Notes: generated by a model from the sequence alone, not told the origin. DNA of 22,676 bases from an uncultured Blautia sp. (GCA_905209435.1 CAJLTE010000049.1:1-22676), one strand, 5' to 3'. Numbered from the stretch's first letter, positions 15,639-22,094 are shown. Translations and numbers: made by a program.

Positions 15639-15683
15639 CAAAACTATCTGTTTGTTTTCCATGTAATAAAAAGTAAGGATATT

Positions 15684-15887
15684 ATGTCCGTTAATACTAC
15701 ACCTATTGATAATTTATACAAAAAAATTCCAAAGGATTCTAAATTATCATTTGATATTGAACATTCATCTGATTCTTTTTATTCTGAACAAAATATGACA
15801 CAGCTTCATAAATCTGCACAGCAGGTAAAAGAAGGTAAGATTATAACAAAGACAATGTAAGAGTTGGAGGCAATGGCTGATGAGTAA
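15684..15887 (+). pseudogene. RelB/DinJ-like antitoxin remnant with premature stop
   Basis: A 58-codon frame from ATG 15684 reads SKLSFDIEHSSDSFYSEQNM, then QLHKSAQQVKEGKIITKTM and TAA (15858-15860). In the same frame the sequence continues ELEAMADE to a second TAA at 15885, which is the normal end of this family (KTMEELEAMA). The stop therefore looks like a GAA-to-TAA change. The N-terminal part (about 20 residues) does not look like the usual ribbon-helix-helix domain, so the front of the antitoxin is lost or replaced; only the C-terminal toxin-binding half is recognisable. No toxin gene lies downstream. The same segment is about 63 percent identical (22 of 35 positions) to the tail of the DUF2284 protein at 21426-22028. 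Confidence 0.7.
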
Positions 15888-15896
15888 TAAAATGTC

Positions 15897-15930
15897 CCCC
15901 CGCAAATTGCGGGGGATTTTCTTATTTTTA
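15897..15930 (+). terminator. Strong GC-rich terminator
   Basis: CCCCCGC (15897-15903), loop of 5, GCGGGGG (15909-15915), then ATTTTCTTATTTTT. It lies 9 bases after the second stop of the antitoxin remnant and probably ends asparaginase or antitoxin transcription before citC. Confidence 0.85.
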
Positions 15931-15957
15931 TATTCCTTTTCAGAATAAGCTGTATCA

Positions 15958-15986
15958 TTTACTTTTAGCCAAATTTTATTTATAAT
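15958..15986 (+). promoter_or_regulatory. Promoter of citC
   Basis: TTTACT (15958-15963), a 17-base spacer and a perfect TATAAT (15981-15986) lie 49 bases upstream of the citC start. Confidence 0.6.
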
Positions 15987-16015
15987 TCAAATAACACTAC
16001 TTTTATTTTGAATTA
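15983..16015. promoter_or_regulatory. Inverted repeat over the citC promoter
   Basis: TAATTCAAA (15983-15991) and TTTGAATTA (16007-16015) are perfect 9-base inverted arms, 15 bases apart. The left arm overlaps the -10 box and the right arm covers the likely start of transcription, a position suited to a repressor. Confidence 0.45.
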
Positions 16016-16035
16016 AATCTACAGGAGTAAATTTT

Positions 16036-17124
16036 ATGTCAAACTATAGTATAGCAAAAATATATCCTAACGACCGCTTTGCAAATTCTCAGATTGAGAA
16101 GCTGCTTCAGGAAGAAGGAATCCGCAGAGATCCTAATCTGGATTATACATGTGGAATGTATGATGAAGATATGAATATCATTGCCACCGGCAGTCTTTTC
16201 GGTAATACTCTGCGATGTATGGCAGTCAGTCATCTGCATCAGGGCGAGGGGCTTATGAATGAGATTGTAACTCATCTGATCGAGATTCAGTTTGAACGCG
16301 GGAATACGCATTTGTTTCTTTATACGAAATGCGACACTGCGAAATTCTTCGGGGATCTTGGGTTCTCGGAGATTGCAAGGGTGTCTGATCAGCTTGTGTT
16401 TATGGAAAATAAACGAACTGGATTTTCTGATTATCTGAAAAAGCTCCAGAATAACTGTACTAAAAACACTCCATCTTCTGATAATAATATAGAATGTTCC
16501 CGGAACACTCAAAATATCGCAGCTCTTGTCATGAATGCCAATCCATTCACCAACGGGCATTTATATCTGGTAGAAAAGGCTGCCGCTGAAAATGATATTC
16601 TGCATCTGTTTATGGTCAGTGAGGATGCAAGTCTGGTGCCTTATTCTGTACGTAAAAGACTTATTATGGAAGCAACTTCACATTTGCCAAATATCTGCTA
16701 TCATGACAGCGGTCCTTATATCATCAGCAATGCAACTTTCCCAAGCTATTTTCAGAAAGACGAATCTTCTGTTATCACCGGACACGCTTTGCTGGATCTT
16801 ACCATCTTTAAATCTATCGCACAGACACTGCATATCAACCGCAGATATGTAGGCGAAGAACCGACCAGTCAAGTAACAAGAATTTACAACCAGATTATGG
16901 CAGAGGAACTGCCGAAATCAGATATTGAATGTATTATTGTACCGCGTCTGGAACATGACGGAACTGCTATCAGTGCCTCGACTGTACGGCAGGCGATCCA
17001 TGATGGAAAAATTGAATCTATTAAACCACTCGTTCCGGAAGCCACATACCAATTCTTTACAAGTTCTGAAGCAGACGAGATTATTAAAAAAATTCAGGAA
17101 CATGAAAACGTAATTCATTACTGA
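16036..17124 (+). CDS. citC: Citrate lyase ligase CitC
   Basis: The 362-residue enzyme is [citrate (pro-3S)-lyase] ligase, which uses ATP and acetate to acetylate the prosthetic-group thiol on the CitD subunit and so switch citrate lyase on. The N-terminal about 135 residues are a GNAT-like domain. The C-terminal part is a cytidylyltransferase-like nucleotide-binding domain with the HxGH-type motif NPFTNGH at 169-175. DGTAISASTVRQAI near the end is the second ATP-site motif (ISxSxVR). AGGAG lies 8 bases before the ATG. It is followed 112 bases later by citX, presumably in one transcript. The structural lyase genes citD, citE and citF, which usually adjoin citC, are absent from the window. Confidence 0.93.
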   Translation: MSNYSIAKIYPNDRFANSQIEKLLQEEGIRRDPNLDYTCGMYDEDMNIIATGSLFGNTLRCMAVSHLHQGEGLMNEIVTHLIEIQFERGNTHLFLYTKCDTAKFFGDLGFSEIARVSDQLVFMENKRTGFSDYLKKLQNNCTKNTPSSDNNIECSRNTQNIAALVMNANPFTNGHLYLVEKAAAENDILHLFMVSEDASLVPYSVRKRLIMEATSHLPNICYHDSGPYIISNATFPSYFQKDESSVITGHALLDLTIFKSIAQTLHINRRYVGEEPTSQVTRIYNQIMAEELPKSDIECIIVPRLEHDGTAISASTVRQAIHDGKIESIKPLVPEATYQFFTSSEADEIIKKIQEHENVIHY

Positions 17125-17219
17125 TAAGTCAGGCGGATAAAATCATTCGCTTTGCTACTTACTCATAAGTCAAGCAGATATTCGCAATTGAAGCAAGGGA
17201 TTTACTTGATTTGGTTAAA
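17124..17219. repeat. Imperfect tandem and dispersed repeats between citC and citX
   Basis: ATAAGTCAGGCGGATA (17124-17139) is repeated as ATAAGTCAAGCAGATA (17165-17180), 14 of 16 identical, 41 bases apart. The second unit runs into the dispersed repeat copy 2 (17171-17188 and 17209-17219) described at 11787. It fills most of the citC-citX gap and overlaps the citC stop. Confidence 0.6.
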
Positions 17220-17236
17220 ATAAAGGAGAATAGATT

Positions 17237-17752
17237 ATGTTACATGGAGAAACCGTAATGCTTACAGATATGCTGGATTGCCGCGAACGACGTGCCAGAA
17301 AACAGGATGAGTATCGGAAAAAATATCACACTACTATTATTTCTTTCTGCATGAATATTCCTGGTCCAATTAAGACAAACGAGGATATTACAAAGGTGTT
17401 CCACAGCGGTGTTCACGGTATTCTTCAATACCTGGAAGACAATCATATCGCAATTCTGGAATCTGTAGAATATAACGAAAAGACAGGCAATGAACTAATC
17501 CTTGCAGTCGACTGTAAAGACAGCAAACGTATCAAAGATGCCACGACCCATATCGAAGAAACCCATCCCATCGGCAGACTTTTCGATATTGACGTCCTTG
17601 ATCCAAACGGAAATAAAATGTCCCGAAATACATTCCGAAAATGCTTTATCTGCAACTGCCAGGCACAGGAATGTGCATCCAGACGCAGGCACAGCGTCCC
17701 TGAAATGCAGGAATTTATTGATTCAAAGATCCAGAAATATCTTTATTCTTAA
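17237..17752 (+). CDS. citX: Citrate lyase holo-[acyl-carrier protein] synthase CitX
   Basis: The 171-residue protein attaches the triphosphoribosyl-dephospho-CoA prosthetic group to the CitD acyl-carrier subunit of citrate lyase. Conserved elements are GETVMLTDMLDCRERRA at the start, ISFCMNIPGPIK at 35-46, GRLFDIDVLD at 113-122 (acidic metal/ligand site), RKCFIC at 134-139 and CASRRRHS at 146-153. Length is typical (about 170-185). AAGGAG lies 8 bases before the ATG. The prosthetic-group precursor enzyme CitG and the lyase subunits are not here, so it must serve genes elsewhere or be a relic. A terminator-like hairpin follows 31 bases downstream. Confidence 0.93.
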   Translation: MLHGETVMLTDMLDCRERRARKQDEYRKKYHTTIISFCMNIPGPIKTNEDITKVFHSGVHGILQYLEDNHIAILESVEYNEKTGNELILAVDCKDSKRIKDATTHIEETHPIGRLFDIDVLDPNGNKMSRNTFRKCFICNCQAQECASRRRHSVPEMQEFIDSKIQKYLYS

Positions 17753-17782
17753 CAATAAAATTTATTCTTTTAATTATTTCAA

Positions 17783-17804
17783 AGGCACCTCTTTCGAGGT
17801 GCCT
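17783..17804. terminator. Convergent terminator after citX and the HEPN remnant
   Basis: AGGCACCTC (17783-17791), loop TTTC, GAGGTGCCT (17796-17804). It is a perfect 9-bp stem between convergent genes, AT-rich on both sides but without a strict T run. It probably works in both directions. Confidence 0.65.
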
Positions 17805-17849
17805 CATTCAATTTCCCATTCTACAAACGTTTTATTTTATATTTTTCAA

Positions 17850-18083
17850 TTAATATTGAATACCTTTCTCTGCCAGATATTTTTCTATCTCATCAATAAT
17901 AAGCTTCGATGAATTATACTGGTCTGTTGCATCTGTTAAAGATGCAACATAAAAATCATCATAATAGCTACGATTTATTGAATCCTTGTAATGTTGGCTT
18001 CCTAAACATAGTGCAGCTACTCCTAATGTCTCCACTGCATTTCGAATGCGGTATATACATAAATCTTCTTTCTTATTATTCAC
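17850..18083 (-). pseudogene. HEPN-domain toxin (HepT-like) with an in-frame internal deletion
   Basis: The 77-residue product starts like a HepT/HEPN protein: CIYRIRNAVETLGVAALCL, then HYKDSINRSYY at 31-41. The next residues, DDFYVASLTDATDQYN, are the usual C-terminal helix that normally follows about 55-65 residues later, where SYY is separated from DYDDFYVA by the helices carrying the catalytic RxxxxH motif. That segment is missing, and the join is at a shared Y/YD position, in frame. Full-length relatives are about 125-135 residues. The GTG at 18083, with GGGGG 9 bases upstream, overlaps the preceding nucleotidyltransferase by 8 bases, the normal MNT/HEPN arrangement. The product should be an inactive toxin. 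Confidence 0.75.
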
Positions 18084-18411
18084 AGATTACTACCCCCTCA
18101 TCCCTCACATTTCGGTAAAAAGGTAACGTATCAACCCAATACTCATACTGGGCTTCATTTTTAATAATAGGAGAAAATTCTATTCCTGTATTTATTTCAA
18201 ATTCAAATGCAAGATCATAAATATCATTCTTTACCAATCGAATTTCTTCATCAGACATTTTCACTAAAATCATAATATCTATATCAGAATTCTCCTGAAA
18301 GTCTCCTCTTGCATATGATCCATATACGATAACCTTTGTCAGTTTATCTCCCAAAATGTGTCTTAATTCTTGAGAAAATCTATATATGATACTCCTGATA
18401 TTTTCTGGCAT
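18076..18411 (-). CDS. MNT-type nucleotidyltransferase antitoxin
   Basis: This 111-residue minimal nucleotidyltransferase has the signature GSYARG at 31-36 and the catalytic aspartates Asp43 and Asp45 in ENSDIDIMI. In MNT/HEPN toxin-antitoxin systems such proteins (MntA) neutralise the HEPN RNase by AMPylating it. The gene is complete in length (family about 95-140). The downstream HEPN gene overlaps it by 8 bases but has lost its catalytic core, so this antitoxin may no longer have an active partner. The ribosome binding site before ATG 18411 is a modest GGGAAG. Confidence 0.85.
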   Translation of the reverse strand: MPENIRSIIYRFSQELRHILGDKLTKVIVYGSYARGDFQENSDIDIMILVKMSDEEIRLVKNDIYDLAFEFEINTGIEFSPIIKNEAQYEYWVDTLPFYRNVRDEGVVICE

Positions 18412-18560
18412 ACGATCACTTCCCTATATTAGTATCCAATCAATTTGTATATTTACATGTTAACATAAGTTTTTTGTTACATCAAGTTTCCCTTATCAGA
18501 AGTTCTCGACAAAACTTGAGCTTATTTGTATACCTGAAATATACACCAAATCCTTACAGC

Positions 18561-18600
18561 AAAAAACACCGACTGTAATAATCCTCCATTACAACCGGTG
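18561..18600 (-). terminator. Terminator of fucO
   Basis: Stem CACCG(AC)TGTAAT (18567-18579) pairs with ATTACA(AC)CGGTG (18588-18600) around AATCCTCC, followed on minus by TTTTTT (18561-18566). It lies 29 bases after the fucO stop. The plus strand also has a T run, so it may be bidirectional. Confidence 0.85.
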
Positions 18601-18628
18601 CTTTTTTTATCTTTTATGAAATTATTAA

Positions 18629-19774
18629 TTACATAATCTTACGGAACAGATCTTTCAAATCTTCTACGCTTGCATCTTTCGGGTTTCCTGGTGCGCATGC
18701 GTCTGCGTGTGCGGATTCTGCCAGGAACTGGAGGTCTTCTTCTTTGATCGCTTCCAGTTTAGTCGGAATTCCTACATCAACAGAAAGTTTCTTAACAGCA
18801 TCGATTGCTGCTTTTCTGTATTCATCCTGAGACATTTCATCTACACCTTTTACGCCCATTGCTCTGGCAATCTCACGATATTTCTCACCTGTGCATTCCT
18901 GATTGTATTCCATAACAATTGGAAGCATCATTGCGCAGGCAACACCGTGTGGTGTGTCATAAACAGCACCAAGTGTATGAGCCATGGAATGAGCGATTCC
19001 AAGACCTACGTTAGAGAATCCCATACCAGCGATATACTGTCCAAGAGCCATTCCTTCACGACCTTCTTTTGTGTTTTCAACAGCACCGCGGAGAGATTTG
19101 GAGATCAGCTCGATTGCTTTTAAATGGAACATATCTGTCATTTCCCACGCAGCTTTTGTTGTATATCCTTCGATTGCATGAGTGAGGGCATCCATACCTG
19201 TGGAAGCTGTCAGTCCCTTTGGCATGGAGGACATCATTTCAGGATCAATAACTGCGATGATCGGCATGTCATGTGGGTCAACGCATACAAATTTACGTTT
19301 TCTTTCTACATCTGTGATAACGTAATTGATAGTTACCTCTGCTGCTGTACCTGCTGTTGTCGGAACTGCAATGATCGGTACACAAGGTTTCTTAGTTGGA
19401 GCTGTACCTTCAAGACTTCTTACGTCTTCAAATTCAGGGTTTGCAATGATGATACCGATTGCTTTGGAAGTGTCCATGGAAGAACCGCCGCCGATTGCAA
19501 TCAGATAATCTGCGCCTGAATTCTTAAATGCCTGAACACCATGCTGTACGTTCTCGATTGTCGGGTTCGGTTTGATGTCTGAATACAGTTCATATGCAAG
19601 TCCGTTTTTCTCAAGAATGTCTGTAACTTTGCTTGTTACATGGAATTTTACAAGATCAGGGTCAGAACATACGAAAGCTTTCTTAAAGCCATGTGCTTTT
19701 GCTTCGTTTGCGATTTCCTCGATCGCTCCTGCTCCGTGATAAGATGTCTGATTTAAGTTAATTCTGTTTGCCAT
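18629..19774 (-). CDS. fucO: Lactaldehyde reductase FucO (iron-dependent alcohol dehydrogenase)
   Basis: The 381-residue enzyme closely follows E. coli FucO, which reduces L-lactaldehyde to 1,2-propanediol with NADH (last step of fermenting fucose or rhamnose). Shared stretches include GADYLIAIGGGS, VPTTAGTAAEVTINYVITD, RKFVCVDPHDMP and LGQYIAGMGFSNVGLG. The iron ligands Asp195, His199, His262 and His276 are all present. The start MANRINLN is chosen because E. coli FucO begins MANRMILN and AAAGGAA lies about 11-12 bases upstream. No fucose isomerase, kinase or aldolase gene is in the window. Upstream lie a strong inverted repeat and a TetR gene in the same orientation, which may regulate it. 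Confidence 0.93.
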   Translation of the reverse strand: MANRINLNQTSYHGAGAIEEIANEAKAHGFKKAFVCSDPDLVKFHVTSKVTDILEKNGLAYELYSDIKPNPTIENVQHGVQAFKNSGADYLIAIGGGSSMDTSKAIGIIIANPEFEDVRSLEGTAPTKKPCVPIIAVPTTAGTAAEVTINYVITDVERKRKFVCVDPHDMPIIAVIDPEMMSSMPKGLTASTGMDALTHAIEGYTTKAAWEMTDMFHLKAIELISKSLRGAVENTKEGREGMALGQYIAGMGFSNVGLGIAHSMAHTLGAVYDTPHGVACAMMLPIVMEYNQECTGEKYREIARAMGVKGVDEMSQDEYRKAAIDAVKKLSVDVGIPTKLEAIKEEDLQFLAESAHADACAPGNPKDASVEDLKDLFRKIM

Positions 19775-19871
19775 AATGATTTCCATTCCTTTCAGTATTC
19801 TGTAGTATTGGTGTATCGCAGAACACAATTTATTTTGTCTTCGGTAAGCTTCCGCATCGCTTATCTTTGTT

Positions 19872-19933
19872 ATTATCTTAACAATATAAATTCAAAAAAG
19901 AAAGTTACACTTTCGTTCAAGTGTAACTTTCTT
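19872..19933 (-). promoter_or_regulatory. Perfect 15-bp inverted repeat in the fucO control region
   Basis: AAGAAAGTTACACTT (19898-19912), loop of 6 (19913-19918), AAGTGTAACTTTCTT (19919-19933). On the minus strand it is followed by TTTTTT, so it could be the terminator of the TetR gene, but its GC content is low. It sits 20 bases upstream of a possible fucO -10 box (GATAAT, 19872-19877) that has no good -35, so it could equally be the TetR operator acting as an activator site. Confidence 0.6.
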
Positions 19934-20033
19934 ACAAAATTTGTGCAATAGATACGAAAATCAATGTTCAAAATTATACATTAATACAAAACAAAAATTC
20001 TTTTAATATAATTCTGGAAATAATTTGTTATAT

Positions 20034-20612
20034 TTATGACAATATTTCAAGTTTTTCAAACAACTCCGAGAGTTTCCCAGGCATACCGTCAACCAGAATT
20101 TTTGCCAATCCCTCCGGTGTACATTCCAGTTCTCCCAGTACCCATTTTACAGTCATATAAATCGAACTCTGGCAGTACATTTCCAGAATGCAATGTATCG
20201 CCTCATCTGGAATTCCTCCTGTTTTCTCACGGATCAGATTCTCATAGAAAGCCAAAATCAGTTCAAAGTCATGCTGACGCAGACTATTCTGGCTGTCGTA
20301 CTTAAACGCCGCAGCAAAGAAAATATGCTCCTCCTGAATATAAGTGAACTTCTTTACCAGAGCATCATAAACCGTTTTTCCCATTCCCATGTGCTCAAAA
20401 GATTTCGCCAAAAGCTTATCAAAATACCAGTTGATCAGATCAAATTTGTCCATAAAATTTCGATAGAAAGTCTGTCTGGTAACACCACAGTTTTCTGTGA
20501 TCTGTTTTACCGTAATATTATCTACAGACATTGTTTTCATGCATTCTTTCATCGACTGTGCAAGACGATATTTTGTTTTTTCCCCTTTAACATTTTCTGC
20601 TGTCAGTTCCAT
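20034..20612 (-). CDS. TetR-family regulator (DhaS-like)
   Basis: The 192-residue protein has an N-terminal TetR HTH: ITVKQITENCGVTRQTFYRNF at about 33-53, followed by FDLINWYFDKL. The ligand domain is helical and less conserved. The short linker and LINWYF resemble DhaS-type regulators, which activate dihydroxyacetone kinase or related genes in Firmicutes. The ATG at 20612 was chosen because AGGGG is 7-8 bases upstream; a longer start at 20672 overlaps the promoter. It lies 259 bases upstream of fucO in the same orientation with a perfect inverted repeat between them, so control of fucO is the simplest guess. Its effector is unknown. Confidence 0.85.
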   Translation of the reverse strand: MELTAENVKGEKTKYRLAQSMKECMKTMSVDNITVKQITENCGVTRQTFYRNFMDKFDLINWYFDKLLAKSFEHMGMGKTVYDALVKKFTYIQEEHIFFAAAFKYDSQNSLRQHDFELILAFYENLIREKTGGIPDEAIHCILEMYCQSSIYMTVKWVLGELECTPEGLAKILVDGMPGKLSELFEKLEILS

Positions 20613-20646
20613 AGATATTCCCCTCACAGATAATTTTACTGCTCTT

Positions 20647-20655
20647 ATTATAACA
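20647..20655 (-). promoter_or_regulatory. Extended -10 promoter of the TetR gene
   Basis: On the minus strand TGT-TATAAT (20647-20655) is an extended -10 box 34 bases upstream of the start codon; no good -35 is seen. Confidence 0.5.
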
Positions 20656-20723
20656 AGCAATTCACAAAACAACCAGTCTCATTATAAAATCGAAGAAATA
20701 TTTCAAAAATCTTTGATAAAATA

Positions 20724-20752
20724 TTGACAAGCCATGTCCTTTGCGTTATTAT
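20724..20752 (+). promoter_or_regulatory. Promoter of the cobalamin riboswitch
   Basis: Perfect TTGACA (20724-20729), 17-base spacer, TATTAT (20747-20752). Transcription would begin near 20760, about 25 bases before the riboswitch. Confidence 0.8.
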
Positions 20753-20784
20753 AAGGTTAGTATAATTCCATACAGAACATATTA

Positions 20785-20963
20785 AGTGCTGATACCGCAG
20801 AGAAAAGGCGGTACAGAGAGAGGGAATCAGGTGAGAAACCTGAGCGATCCGGTCACTGTAACAGAGGAGCAGATCTCAGTATTCCATTGTGCCATAGCAT
20901 GAGAAGGAGAGACGCGCGATGATCCTGGAGCCAGGAAACCTGCTTAGTATGGCGAGGTTAAAC
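20785..20963 (+). promoter_or_regulatory. Cobalamin (vitamin B12) riboswitch
   Basis: The conserved core is readable in order: GGGAATCAGGTGAGAAACC (20822-20840), CCGGTCACTGTAAC (20849-20862), then GAGAAGGAGAGACGC and the B12-box segment GGAGCCAGGAAACCTGC (20927-20943). These match the consensus of the adenosyl/aquo-cobalamin riboswitch, with a slightly changed CACTG stretch (GTCACTG in place of GCCACTG). A P2-like stem (ATACCGC/GCGGTA) precedes it. Binding cobalamin would normally cut off expression of a downstream uptake, synthesis or B12-independent enzyme gene. Here the terminator follows, but no gene lies within 370 bases. Confidence 0.9.
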
Positions 20964-20980
20964 TTCCGTGTAAAGTGTAA

Positions 20981-21049
20981 CAACCAACTCCGTTGAATCC
21001 GCAGCTTCGGAGTGTTGTCTGCTTTGATCGATAAAGGCAGACATTTTTT
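20981..21049 (+). terminator. Riboswitch expression platform: alternate hairpin and terminator
   Basis: CAAC...CTCCG (20981-20992) pairs with CGGAG.GTTG (21008-21017), then TGTCTGC (21016-21022) pairs with GCAGACA (21037-21043) before TTTTTT (21044-21049). The first hairpin overlaps the left arm of the second by two bases, so they compete, as in a transcription-control platform. Confidence 0.75.
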
Positions 21050-21212
21050 ATGGAATAGCGCCTGTTCTTTATGAATTATACATGATTAAATGGCAGGCGA
21101 TACTACTTCGATTATATTCGTTCCCTCCGCGCACTCATGAACGATATACATTTTCTACCTCGGAGTAGCATCGCTCCCTCTATAAAAAATAGTATAATTT
21201 CTTTATTCGTTG

Positions 21213-21239
21213 ACGGTCATATGATGAACCGTTTTTTTA
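21213..21239 (+). terminator. Possible weak terminator
   Basis: ACGGT-CAT (21213-21220) pairs with ATG-ACCGT (21224-21232, one bulge) followed by seven T. It could stop read-through from the riboswitch transcript. Confidence 0.5.
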
Positions 21240-21354
21240 TATTTTTCAGCTTTCATCCCAATCAGAATATCTACAAAACAACTGATTTCATTTACCCTTC
21301 TTGTTTAAAAAATCCCATTTTTCACTGCCATATCTGTTTTTCTCTCTCCAAAAA

Positions 21355-21363
21355 TGCTATAAT
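21355..21363 (+). promoter_or_regulatory. Extended -10 promoter of the DUF2284 gene
   Basis: TGC-TATAAT (21355-21363) is a perfect extended -10 box 63 bases upstream of the start codon, with a poor -35 (near 21335). It shows that the DUF2284 gene can be transcribed without the riboswitch. Confidence 0.6.
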
Positions 21364-21380
21364 TCAACTATTCGGATACT

Positions 21381-21394
21381 TTGTAATAGTACAA
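21381..21394. promoter_or_regulatory. Small palindrome downstream of the DUF2284 promoter
   Basis: TTGTA-ATAG-TACAA (21381-21394) is a perfect 5+4+5 inverted repeat between the -10 box and the ribosome binding site. It could be an operator; no regulator is adjacent. Confidence 0.35.
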
Positions 21395-21425
21395 TGTTTT
21401 TGTTCTACTGAAGGGAGACATTCTT

Positions 21426-22028
21426 ATGGATTTAATAAAAGAAGCACTTTCCATGGGCTTTGCAAATGCAGCGATCATGGATACGAAAGACCTGGTATTT
21501 GTACCAGAATACAGACAGTTCTGCGAAGACAATCTCTGCGGAAATTATAACCTGGTTCCTGCATGTCCACCTGCCTGCGGTACTGTTGAGGAAATGCATG
21601 AGAAAGCAATGAAATATGAGAAGGCACTGGTTCTCCAGACTGTCCTGAAAGATCCAGTCATGGATCCGGTTCTTTTTAAGCAAGCGAAGCATGCGCAGAA
21701 TATTCTTACGGAACAGCTTGCCAAATGGATGCAGGAAAATGGAAAAGAAGATGTCCTGATCATGAGCGCAGGACCGTATAAGAATTGTTCCTGTATGTCT
21801 GCCTACAGTGTGGATGCGCAGAAAATGGCTGATGCGGTTGGTATGGTCTGTTGGGCAGATGATTCAGATGTGAGATTCTTCACACAGATTTTGTTTCACG
21901 AAGACACTTTAGACCCATTCTATTCTGAACAGAATATGGCTTCAATTCATAAATCAATTCAGCAGATAAACGATGGAAAAATCGTATCCAAAACGATAGA
22001 TGAATTAGAGCAAATGGAAAATAACTAA
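21426..22028 (+). CDS. DUF2284 metal-binding protein with a RelB/DinJ-like C-terminal tail
   Basis: Residues 1-157 are a DUF2284 protein, a predicted metal-binding family of unknown function. Cysteines Cys33, Cys38, Cys47 and Cys51 (CGNYNLVPACPPACGT) and a CSC pair at 121-123 could hold a metal or iron-sulfur centre. Residues 163-200 (DPFYSEQNM, HKSIQQINDGK, KTIDELEQM) instead match the C-terminal toxin-binding segment of RelB/DinJ antitoxins. DUF2284 proteins normally end near the FFTQILF strand, so this is a fusion. A second copy of the tail is the broken remnant at 15684. AAGGGAG lies about 8 bases before the ATG. No toxin gene is seen. The function is unknown; metal handling and toxin capture are only suggestions. 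Confidence 0.75.
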   Translation: MDLIKEALSMGFANAAIMDTKDLVFVPEYRQFCEDNLCGNYNLVPACPPACGTVEEMHEKAMKYEKALVLQTVLKDPVMDPVLFKQAKHAQNILTEQLAKWMQENGKEDVLIMSAGPYKNCSCMSAYSVDAQKMADAVGMVCWADDSDVRFFTQILFHEDTLDPFYSEQNMASIHKSIQQINDGKIVSKTIDELEQMENN

Positions 22029-22040
22029 GAATCCTATAAA

Positions 22041-22094
22041 ATATGGCTGCACTGTATCTGGATTTAACTCAGATATAGCGTAGCCGTATTTTTT
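22041..22094 (+). terminator. Terminator after the DUF2284 gene
   Basis: ATATGGCT (22041-22048) pairs with AGCCGTAT (22082-22089, one G-U pair) outside an inner TATCTG/CAGATA stem, followed by TTTTTT. It lies 13 bases after the stop. Confidence 0.75.

Larger units (their letters stand above)
21050..21425. other. Gene-free stretch after the riboswitch terminator
   Basis: I see no supported gene here. CGCCTG (21059-21064) and CAGGCG, about 28 bases later, could form a hairpin. A terminator-like hairpin lies at 21213-21239. The promoter and palindrome of the DUF2284 gene lie at the right. A deleted cobalamin-controlled gene would fit the space. Confidence 0.5.

Noticed and set aside
17850..18083. 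Intact HEPN toxin
   Set aside because: The product is about half the family length and lacks the catalytic helix region.
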